A stretch of 64,000 bases of DNA, from positions 186,001 through 250,000 of the forward strand of contig JACNLA010000028.1 of NCBI GenBank assembly GCA_014381745.1, read 5' to 3'. The stretch is from Actinomycetota bacterium (GTDB lineage: Bacteria; Actinomycetota; Acidimicrobiia; Acidimicrobiales; MedAcidi-G1). Positions 17,478-23,377 of this stretch are shown here, piece by piece. Position numbers and translations under genes: made by a program. Numbering within the stretch: the stretch's first letter is position 1; each line of letters begins with the position of its first letter. The notes under the pieces are model-generated. The model worked only from the letters and a program-made list of their open reading frames with translations, was not told where the DNA came from and searched no databases.

Positions 17478-18917
17478 TCAGGCAACCGGTGGAACAAGTT
17501 CCAGCCGCAACACGTTGGTTGAACGGGAGCGCACGTTTGTACCTGCCAGGACGCCAACCAGCTCACCCGGCTGGACATGACCCGTCTCGCGTGCCGCCCT
17601 GACGGCACTCTCGACCCTCGCCTCGATGCTTCCGTCCTCTGGAAGGTGTATCGGCTCAGTGCCCCAACTCAGGGTCAACTGGCCGACGGTGCGTTTGTCG
17701 GCGCTGAAGCCGAGGATCCTGGCCTCGGGCCTGAAGCGGGCCATCGAACGCACCGTGAAGCCAGATCCCGAGATGCACAAAACCGTCTTTATGTGAAGCT
17801 CGGATATTGCCCTCGCTGCCGCCATGGTCATGGCGTCGGTGATCGCACTGTCGGGCTCTTCCCGATCCGTGAGGCGAAGGTCGGACAGTTCGGCAGCCCA
17901 TGACCGATGATCAAACTCGTCGTCGGCTCGCTCGGCAATCCGCGACATCGTCGCCACCACATTGGCGGGGTCACTTCCGATTGCGGTCTCACCTGAAAGC
18001 ATTACGGCGCTCGACCCGTCCCATACTGCGTTGGCGACATCTGAGACCTCGGCTCGAGTGGGTTCCGGATTGGTGATCATGGTCTCAAGCATCTGCGTGG
18101 CGGTAATTGCCGGCCGTCCGAGGGCGATGCACTCCCGAATGATTTCCTTTTGGAGAATCGGAAGCTCCTCGAGGCGGCACTCGTTTCCTAGGTCGCCTCT
18201 TGCGACCATGACCGCACCGGAAGCTCCGATGATCGCCTGCAGGTCATCGACCGCGGCGCGTGTCTCGATCTTGGCTACAACGAGGGGCCCGGCCGGGTGC
18301 GGTTCCACGGGCAGCCGCCTCAGGTCATCGGCCGAGCGTACGAACGACACGGCCACCATGTCGACGTCCAGTTCGAGGAAATGCTCGAGTGCCACCAGGT
18401 CCTCGCTGGTAGGTGTGGTTATAGACAGACGATCCGAGGGGATGTGGACCCCGGGCCGGCCGCTCAGGACCCCGCCGTGCATGACCCTCGCCACCAGCTG
18501 GTCGTCGTCAGCCTCGCTGACCTCAAGGATCACCCTCCCATCTCCAATGCTCAAGCGATCGCCCTCGACGACATCAGACAACAGCCCGTCGTAGTCGACC
18601 TCCATCACCTCGACGGTGCTCCGAGTGCGACCAACGGTGAGCCGGATCTCGGAGTTCTCCACGATTGAAACCGACTGTTCCCCGAATGTGGCGGCCCTCA
18701 CCTTGGGGCCGGGCAGGTCAACGAGAATCCCTACGGGCCTGCCCTCCTCTGCCGCAATCCTGCGGATGGCAGCCATTCGTTGGGCAGCCTCGTCGTGGGT
18801 TCCGTGGGCCAGGCCCAACCGGGCCACGTCCATTCCGGCGCGAACGAGGTCACGAAGTGTGGACTCGGCCTCGGATGCTGGTCCAATGGTGGCGATGATC
18901 TTTGTCCGTCTGGCCAT
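17478..18917 (-). CDS. pyk: Pyruvate kinase with altered potassium-site residues
   Basis: Final glycolytic step, phosphoenolpyruvate plus ADP to pyruvate plus ATP. The 479-residue product has the usual catalytic features: VAKIE with the catalytic lysine, MVARGDLG, ITATQMLETM and MLSGETA. Two sites are unusual. The motif normally RxNFSHG reads RLGLAHG (33-39), losing the Asn and Ser that coordinate potassium in muscle enzyme. The strip normally DTKGPEIR reads DLPGPKVR (67-74), with Lys at the position that is Glu in K+-dependent enzymes. Lysine there is typical of K+-independent kinases. A -10 TAGCGT lies 6 nt before the ATG, so the mRNA is probably leaderless. Confidence 0.95.
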   Translation of the reverse strand: MARRTKIIATIGPASEAESTLRDLVRAGMDVARLGLAHGTHDEAAQRMAAIRRIAAEEGRPVGILVDLPGPKVRAATFGEQSVSIVENSEIRLTVGRTRSTVEVMEVDYDGLLSDVVEGDRLSIGDGRVILEVSEADDDQLVARVMHGGVLSGRPGVHIPSDRLSITTPTSEDLVALEHFLELDVDMVAVSFVRSADDLRRLPVEPHPAGPLVVAKIETRAAVDDLQAIIGASGAVMVARGDLGNECRLEELPILQKEIIRECIALGRPAITATQMLETMITNPEPTRAEVSDVANAVWDGSSAVMLSGETAIGSDPANVVATMSRIAERADDEFDHRSWAAELSDLRLTDREEPDSAITDAMTMAAARAISELHIKTVLCISGSGFTVRSMARFRPEARILGFSADKRTVGQLTLSWGTEPIHLPEDGSIEARVESAVRAARETGHVQPGELVGVLAGTNVRSRSTNVLRLELVPPVA

Positions 18918-18923
18918 CCACCC

Positions 18924-18936
18924 ACGCTACCGGTAG
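18924..18936 (-). promoter_or_regulatory. pyk -10 element overlapped by a palindrome
   Basis: The -10 is TAGCGT (18924-18929 on the minus strand). The perfect palindrome CTACCGGTAG covers 18927-18936 and overlaps it, a position suited to repression. Confidence 0.45.
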
Positions 18937-19004
18937 GGGCTCTCGTGAGGTCCTGAGGTCGCGGATTGCCGCGCCTCCCCGTCAGAGCGATCCCCAGCAA
19001 GGGG

Positions 19005-19010
19005 TACTGT
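19005..19010 (+). promoter_or_regulatory. -10 element of the GDPD gene (leaderless)
   Basis: TACTGT, 7 nt before the ATG at 19018. Confidence 0.6.
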
Positions 19011-19017
19011 TGCCACC

Positions 19018-19791
19018 ATGGCCCGGTCAGATGAGCGGCGGTTGCACCCGTTCCTGGATCATTCCGGTGTCTTGGCCTTCGCCCACCGGGGCGGCACCGG
19101 CGACTGGCCCGAGAACACCATGGCCGCGTTTGGGCACGCTGTGTCACTCGGGTACAGCTATCTGGAAACCGACGTCCACCTCACGTCGGACGGGGTTGTC
19201 GTGGCATTCCACGATGACTCGCTGGATCGTGTCACCGACCGGCAGGGCCTCATTTCGGAGCTTTCCTGGAAGGAGGTGTCTGAGGCCCGTGTCGGTGGAA
19301 CTGAAGCAGTTCCTCGGCTCGTAGATCTTCTGGGCGCCTTTCCTGATGCCAAGATCAACATTGACCCAAAAGATGACCCGGTTGTAGGTCCACTCGCCTC
19401 TCTGCTGCTCGACCACGATGCCTTGGACCGGGTCTGTATCGGTGCGTTCTCTGACCGCCGTCTGGATCGCTGCCGCAAGCTCATGGGTGCGGGGCTGTGT
19501 ACGTCAGCCGGCCCAAGGGCCACGGCCCGGTTCCGCCTGGCGAATTTTGGCCTTCCGTTCCCGATGCCTCCGTGGAGATGCCTCCAGGTTCCGATCCGGT
19601 CCTCAGGTATCCGCGTCGTAGACGAGCGCTTTGTCAGGCATGCCCACCGCCTGGGATTGCAGGTGCACGTATGGACCGTCGACGATCCCGTGGAGATGGG
19701 CCATCTCCTCGACCTCGGGGTCGACGGGATCATGACCGACGTTCCGGCGGTCCTGCGTGCGGTGCTGGTCGAACGTGAAATGTGGGCCTGA
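19018..19791 (+). CDS. Glycerophosphodiester phosphodiesterase
   Basis: Hydrolyses glycerophosphodiesters to glycerol 3-phosphate and an alcohol. Seen: AHRGG (22-26), PENT (31-34), E50-T-D52 and the FHDDSLDRVT segment with H65, which together give the metal ligands and catalytic histidine pair. At 257 residues it is a standard single-domain enzyme. No signal peptide, so cytoplasmic (UgpQ-like). It is divergent from pyk. Confidence 0.92.
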   Translation: MARSDERRLHPFLDHSGVLAFAHRGGTGDWPENTMAAFGHAVSLGYSYLETDVHLTSDGVVVAFHDDSLDRVTDRQGLISELSWKEVSEARVGGTEAVPRLVDLLGAFPDAKINIDPKDDPVVGPLASLLLDHDALDRVCIGAFSDRRLDRCRKLMGAGLCTSAGPRATARFRLANFGLPFPMPPWRCLQVPIRSSGIRVVDERFVRHAHRLGLQVHVWTVDDPVEMGHLLDLGVDGIMTDVPAVLRAVLVEREMWA

Positions 19792-19854
19792 CGGTTTCAC
19801 CGTTTCTGATCTGTTGATCGTCTCTCCTGGCGCGACGGCTGCCAGAATGCTTGC

Positions 19855-20259
19855 GTGAACGACGTTGGCCTGGCAGAGATCCGGATCTTCCTTCACCTTC
19901 TGGGTGTGGCAGGGTGGGTCGGCGGACAGCTGACGATGGCCGCCCTCGTCCCGGTTCTGCGCAGGCTTGGACCCGATGCGCCCCGGTTGGCAGCCAACCG
20001 TTTCGGACGGTTTGCGTGGTCGTTCTTTGCTCTTGCCATCGCTACGGGTATCTGGAATCTGTTCGAAGTGGACCTCACGCTGCGCGGAACCCCGTACCTC
20101 ATGACCCTCATGGTCAAGCTGGTGCTCGTGGGCCTGTCCGGTTCAGCCGCTTTGCTCCACAGCAACACCTCCTCCGTCGCTGTTCGGGCAGCCACCGGGG
20201 CACTTGGCGTGCTTACCGCTCTAGGGGCGCTCCTCATGGGAGCGGTCCTGACCGGCTGA
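19855..20259 (+). CDS. Small four-helix membrane protein (CopD-like)
   Basis: 134 residues with four hydrophobic segments at roughly 8-30, 48-67, 78-98 and 107-131. The first helix contains the H-x4-GWVGGQ pattern that resembles the start of CopD-like and related putative heme or copper membrane proteins. The start is a GTG without a convincing Shine-Dalgarno. It is the last clear gene before a long gene-free stretch. Function cannot be assigned beyond the membrane family. Confidence 0.65.
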   Translation: MNDVGLAEIRIFLHLLGVAGWVGGQLTMAALVPVLRRLGPDAPRLAANRFGRFAWSFFALAIATGIWNLFEVDLTLRGTPYLMTLMVKLVLVGLSGSAALLHSNTSSVAVRAATGALGVLTALGALLMGAVLTG

Positions 20260-20323
20260 CTTGGACGCCAGAAGGGCCTGATCTGGCCCGATCTGTGGAA
20301 TACCTGTGCACATCGTCCTCGGG

Positions 20324-20359
20324 TTCTGGGGAAATGTCTGCCGATTCTGGGGAAATGTC
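20324..20359 (+). repeat. Two 15-bp direct repeats 21 bp apart upstream of a promoter
   Basis: TTCTGGGGAAATGTC occurs at 20324-20338 and again at 20345-20359, identical in every base. The 21-bp period is two helical turns, and the second copy ends 9 bp before the -35 box, so an activator bound on one DNA face is plausible. Confidence 0.65.
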
Positions 20360-20368
20360 CGTATTCGG

Positions 20369-20397
20369 TTGACGAAATGCTTCCGGATGCGCATGAT
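20369..20397 (+). promoter_or_regulatory. Promoter with strong -35 box for the predicted RNA
   Basis: TTGACG (20369-20374), 17-bp spacer, CATGAT (20392-20397). Predicted start of transcription is near 20404. Most other promoters readable in this window show only a -10 element, so this one stands out. Confidence 0.55.
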
Positions 20398-20403
20398 GCT
20401 CCC

Positions 20404-20824
20404 ACGCCGAACACGGCGAAGGGATACGGAACCGGATGGAACCGGCACCCGAAGTGGGAGCGAGCGCAAGCTCTGTTTCCGCCGAGGAGCGCTGAGACCC
20501 TGGGAAAGCCCCGGAGAAGTGTTCGGGGAGGACCGCAACCACGTTTCTCTCGAAGGGGAGGAACGGGTCGGCCAGTGACACGCAGGTGTCGAGGCCGGTG
20601 GAGCGAGCCCGGGTCGCAAGATCCGGTGGAGCGCCGTCGGACGAGATACCTACCGGGTCCGGGCGATTCCTGGTTGCACCGCTGCCCTCGGGTGGTGGTG
20701 TTCACCGGGTGGGAGTGGAACGATAGGAGCGGCTCCAAGGAGTTGACCGGTTCGCCGGGAGGCTACTTGGAGCCGTTTCCGCGTCTACGGGCGGCCCGAT
20801 GAGCGTTCAGATCGCCGCGGAACC
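20404..20824 (+). ncRNA. Candidate large structured RNA, class unknown
   Basis: A series of local helices, read directly from the sequence. 20405-20418: 5-bp stem, AACA loop. 20462-20473: GAGC/GCTC with a GCAA tetraloop. 20509-20528: CCCCG/CGGGG. 20531-20569: GACC/GGTC enclosing a 10-bp stem (20542-20565) with a 4-nt loop. 20570-20596: GGCC/GGCC then GACAC/GTGTC. 20609-20626: 7-bp stem, GCAA loop. 20730-20775: perfect 10-bp CGGCTCCAAG/CTTGGAGCCG enclosing CCGG-TTCG-CCGG. 20777-20822: TTCCGCG/CGCGGAA. A long-range helix, CCGA+GCGC (20482-20492) with GCGC+TCGG (20631-20640), closes a junction over four of these hairpins. GNRA and UUCG caps are typical of stable RNAs. RNase P RNA, tmRNA, SRP RNA and group I/II intron hallmarks are absent. 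Ends are approximate. Confidence 0.5.
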
Positions 20825-20830
20825 AACCTG

Positions 20831-20900
20831 CGGGGATGTTACATGATCGCAACACATACCCCGTGGATGTTGCGACAATGTTTCGCTGGCATCCACCCCG
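20831..20900 (+). promoter_or_regulatory. Leader with mutually exclusive stems before the small membrane protein gene
   Basis: CGGGG (20831-20835) can pair with CCCCG at 20859-20863 or at 20896-20900. TCGCAAC (20847-20853) pairs perfectly with GTTGCGA (20869-20875). GTGGATG (20863-20869) pairs with CATCCAC (20890-20896). These cannot all form together, as in attenuators or riboswitches. No known ligand motif is recognised. It could also be the 3' part of the upstream RNA. Confidence 0.35.
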
Positions 20901-20991
20901 AAATTGTGCAAGCCTCCTAACGTTGAGTCATACAGACCAGATCCGGCTCGATCCCGAGTCGGTGGCTGACAACAAAAAGGGGTAAACCATA

Positions 20992-21312
20992 ATGATGTCA
21001 ACCATCCTCACCCTGATCGTCATGGCGATCATTTTTCAGGGTGTTGTGGCAGTTCTGGACAGCATTCTCGACACCGTCGGTGTCAACAGCATGCTTAAGG
21101 GTCTGCCCGTCATCGGTGCCAACCTGACACTGATCTGGGCGTATCTTTTCGTCCTGATCAGCGGCGTGGGAGGCTTCGGCTTCGGTGCGTCAACAGAGGT
21201 CCTGGGACTTGGTGATCTTGGTGTCGACATTGGAACGGCGCTGGCAATAGTCGGCTTCATTCCGATCAAGGACGCCGCTATTGGTGCGCTGGGCAAGGGC
21301 CTGGCACGCTGA
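20992..21312 (+). CDS. Small hydrophobic membrane protein, unknown
   Basis: 106 residues with hydrophobic segments at about 3-24, 40-62 and 80-92, separated by short polar turns, a glycine-rich FGFG stretch and a short basic end. The N-terminus starts with two methionines; AAGGGG lies about 10 nt before the first. I do not recognise a family. It is followed by a strong terminator and preceded by the structured region, so it is an independent unit. Its size and topology would suit a small membrane accessory protein. Confidence 0.7.
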   Translation: MMSTILTLIVMAIIFQGVVAVLDSILDTVGVNSMLKGLPVIGANLTLIWAYLFVLISGVGGFGFGASTEVLGLGDLGVDIGTALAIVGFIPIKDAAIGALGKGLAR

Positions 21313-21326
21313 CCTGAGTTCGTTAC

Positions 21327-21360
21327 GGAAGCCCCGCTGCCTCCGGGTAGCGGGGCTTCC
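21327..21360 (+). terminator. Strong intrinsic terminator
   Basis: GGAAGCCCCGCT and AGCGGGGCTTCC form a perfect 12-bp stem with a 10-nt loop, followed by GCCGTTTTGGG. It ends the small membrane protein transcript. Confidence 0.85.
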
Positions 21361-21421
21361 GCCGTTTTGGGCTTCGCCGCGGACCGCGTAGCCTCGACCT
21401 GGGACAAATTGGAGTGGACCG

Positions 21422-22072
21422 ATGAGCGACCAACTTGAGAGCCGCCCCTACGTGCTGGGTGTCGACCTGGACGGGGTCTGTGGCGACTACACGGCAGCAT
21501 TCCGCTCGGTGGTCGCCCACGAGACCGGAGTTGACGAGGAGGCCCTCCCCCTTCTGCGATCCTGGGACTTCAGCGAGTGGGACCTGTCATCGGAGGAGTT
21601 CGAGCGGCTTCACTTTCTTGCGGTCAGCGAGCATCGCATCCTCCGGTCGATGCCAGTGATTGACGACACCTCCGAGACCCTCTGGCGGCTGTCAGACATC
21701 GGTGTCTGGATCCGGGTTATAACCCACCGTCTCTATGTGAACTGGACCCACGCAACCGCCATCGCCGACACCGTCGACTGGCTCGATCGTGCCCGCATCC
21801 CCTACAGGGACATCTGTTTCCTCGGTGCCAAGCCTGAGGTCGAGGCCGACCTGTACATCGACGACGGCCCACACAACGTCGAGGCCCTGCGAGCTTCGGG
21901 CAACAGCGTCATCGTGTTTGATGCTCCGTACAACCAGCACCTTGAGGGTCCACGTGCCCACGACTGGCTGGAGTGCGAGCATCTGGTTCTGGCCGACGCT
22001 GCCGAGCGCGGTTTCGACCTTCAGGTCCAGCTCCCGGGCCTAGAGGCCGGCACGGACCGCCTCAGGTCCTGA
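21422..22072 (+). CDS. HAD-family 5' nucleotidase (5'(3')-deoxyribonucleotidase-like)
   Basis: Predicted phosphatase of (deoxy)nucleoside monophosphates. HAD motif I is D15-L-D17-G (VDLDGVCGDY), motif II is the threonine in VITHRLY, motif III the lysine in GAKPEVEADLYIDD with the acidic pair of motif IV. The spacing matches the 5' nucleotidase C family rather than sugar phosphatases. A TAGCCT box about 27 nt upstream and a GGAGTGGA before the ATG indicate its own promoter. It converges on the nucleotidyltransferase gene 9 bp away. Confidence 0.82.
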   Translation: MSDQLESRPYVLGVDLDGVCGDYTAAFRSVVAHETGVDEEALPLLRSWDFSEWDLSSEEFERLHFLAVSEHRILRSMPVIDDTSETLWRLSDIGVWIRVITHRLYVNWTHATAIADTVDWLDRARIPYRDICFLGAKPEVEADLYIDDGPHNVEALRASGNSVIVFDAPYNQHLEGPRAHDWLECEHLVLADAAERGFDLQVQLPGLEAGTDRLRS

Positions 22073-22081
22073 CGCGATACA

Positions 22082-22912
22082 TCACATGGAATCACTGAAC
22101 GCCTTCCGAACCGCCTGAAGATCAGCGGGGTTGGTGATACCCATCCACTTCTCGCCGGATCTGATCACGTCGACCGCAACGAGGCCAGCTGCGCGCTGCT
22201 CCTCAACGGCGACGGGCAGAAGGAACTCGATGGTGGCATCGGTGCCGTGTTCTGAGTGAAACTCCGACCACTGTCTTCCAAGACGGTCCAGAACGGGGCG
22301 TGGAAGGCCCCAGAGGTTCATCGACACGGGGGTATCAGGCGACAGAACGCCACGGGGCTCCTCAGAACGGATTACTTCACCATCCCTGTGGATGCCATGG
22401 GTCTCAACGAGGCCCGCAAGTCCGCCTGCGGCGACATCGCATACACCGCGCGAGACAGCACCGTTCTCGGAAAGGGTTTCCTCGAGGTTGTAGGCCACCA
22501 GAACAGCAATCTCGCCGTCGCCGCCGACCAGGCCCGTCGCTGCCAACCCTGGACCGCTCGGCCCGTAGTAGTCGTCGGCATTCAAGATCACCATCGATCC
22601 ACTGCACGCCATGGCTGCACAGAGAACAGCGTGACCGGTCCCCCATGGCTTGGACCGGGGCGGACCGAACGTGTCCTGGTGGACAATGCGTATCTCAGAT
22701 GCCGAGTGATCCTGAGTGGAGAGATGCTCCACCAGCAGGTCGTCTATGTTCGTCCTGGCGACGATCAGCACCTCGTGCATACCCGACCTGGATGCGTCCA
22801 CGATCGCAAGGTCAAGGAAGGTCTCGCCGCCCGGCCCGACAGGGACCAACTGCTTGTCACCACCGAATCTGGAACCCAGCCCTCCGGCCAGAATCACAAG
22901 CGTGGGGGTCAC
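22082..22912 (-). CDS. Nucleotidyltransferase family protein (sugar-phosphate NTP transferase fold)
   Basis: Predicted enzyme that activates a sugar phosphate or related substrate with an NTP. The signature is at the extreme N-terminus, LAGGLGSRFGGDKQL (residues 8-22), and a later NADDYYG provides the metal aspartates. The GTG at 22912 is chosen because this motif must start the protein and AGGAG lies 8 nt upstream; a longer frame upstream has no family similarity. 276 residues. Substrate is unknown. Confidence 0.85.
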   Translation of the reverse strand: MTPTLVILAGGLGSRFGGDKQLVPVGPGGETFLDLAIVDASRSGMHEVLIVARTNIDDLLVEHLSTQDHSASEIRIVHQDTFGPPRSKPWGTGHAVLCAAMACSGSMVILNADDYYGPSGPGLAATGLVGGDGEIAVLVAYNLEETLSENGAVSRGVCDVAAGGLAGLVETHGIHRDGEVIRSEEPRGVLSPDTPVSMNLWGLPRPVLDRLGRQWSEFHSEHGTDATIEFLLPVAVEEQRAAGLVAVDVIRSGEKWMGITNPADLQAVRKAFSDSM

Positions 22913-23154
22913 CGGGCATCTCCTGGGGGTACAGCCTGAAATCCGGGTGAGCCGCCGGTCCCGCTGTCTGCCGTATCTGTATGTGGATGCTGTTGCATGC
23001 TGTCCCGGACGATACATGCCGCTGAACTTCAGCCTCCGGAGGGCGCCCGAAGATCCGGACCCAAACCCGAAACAACCGCCACAACGCCTCTGTGACAGAT
23101 GACATCTGGGTCTCGTCACGAAGTGCGGCTATCTTGTCAGGTGCTGACATAACC
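22913..23154. other. Spacer between divergent units, nothing further recognised
   Basis: This stretch must hold the promoters of the nucleotidyltransferase gene and of the gcvP riboswitch transcript. I see no clear -35/-10 pair on either strand and no protein gene. Confidence 0.4.
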
Positions 23155-23345
23155 CCTGTGGGAGAGACCCCGGCTGGACCGGGGCGCCGAAGGAGCAACC
23201 GCCCTCGGAAACTCTCAGGCGACTGGACCGCGGGGGCTGGCAACTCTGGAGAGTGACCGGCTACAACCGGTCCACCGACGGGGCAAGCCTGGCAGCGGAC
23301 TCCGGTCCGCGGCGGGTCCATCTCTCAGGTACCGGACAGAGGAGG
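23155..23345 (+). promoter_or_regulatory. Tandem glycine riboswitch
   Basis: Aptamer 1 (about 23157-23232) shows GGGAGAG, GCGCCGAAGGAGCAA and AACTCTCAGGC...GGACCG. Aptamer 2 (about 23243-23345) shows CTCTGGAGAG, CACCGACGGGGCAAGC and TCTCTCAGGTACCGGACAGAG. Both carry the family's conserved segments in order. It lies 33 nt upstream of gcvP and should switch that gene on when glycine is plentiful. Confidence 0.95.
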
Positions 23346-23377
23346 GCGCAATCAACACGCGCTCTCCCCTACCCGAA

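Larger units (their letters stand above)
20260..20991 (+). other. 730-bp gene-free stretch holding a predicted RNA gene and a structured leader
   Basis: No reading frame here has a convincing protein: the open frames are short, overlap one another on both strands and start without signals. The stretch holds direct repeats (20324-20359), a sigma70-type promoter (20369-20397), an about 400-nt region rich in perfect hairpins (20404-20824), and a second structured segment just before the small membrane protein gene (20831-20900). Each is listed separately. Confidence 0.7.

Noticed and set aside
20305-20802. Several overlapping open frames of 80-280 codons between the CopD-like and the small membrane protein genes
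   Set aside because: They overlap on both strands, are rich in Arg, Pro and Ser as expected from GC-rich non-coding DNA, and have no start signals or motifs. The region is better explained as structured RNA.
20404-20824. RNase P RNA, tmRNA, SRP RNA or group I/II intron
   Set aside because: The conserved RNase P segment GAGGAAAGTCC, the tmRNA CCA-ending tRNA-like arm, the SRP GGTCAGGTCCGGAAGG motif and intron core sequences were looked for and not found.
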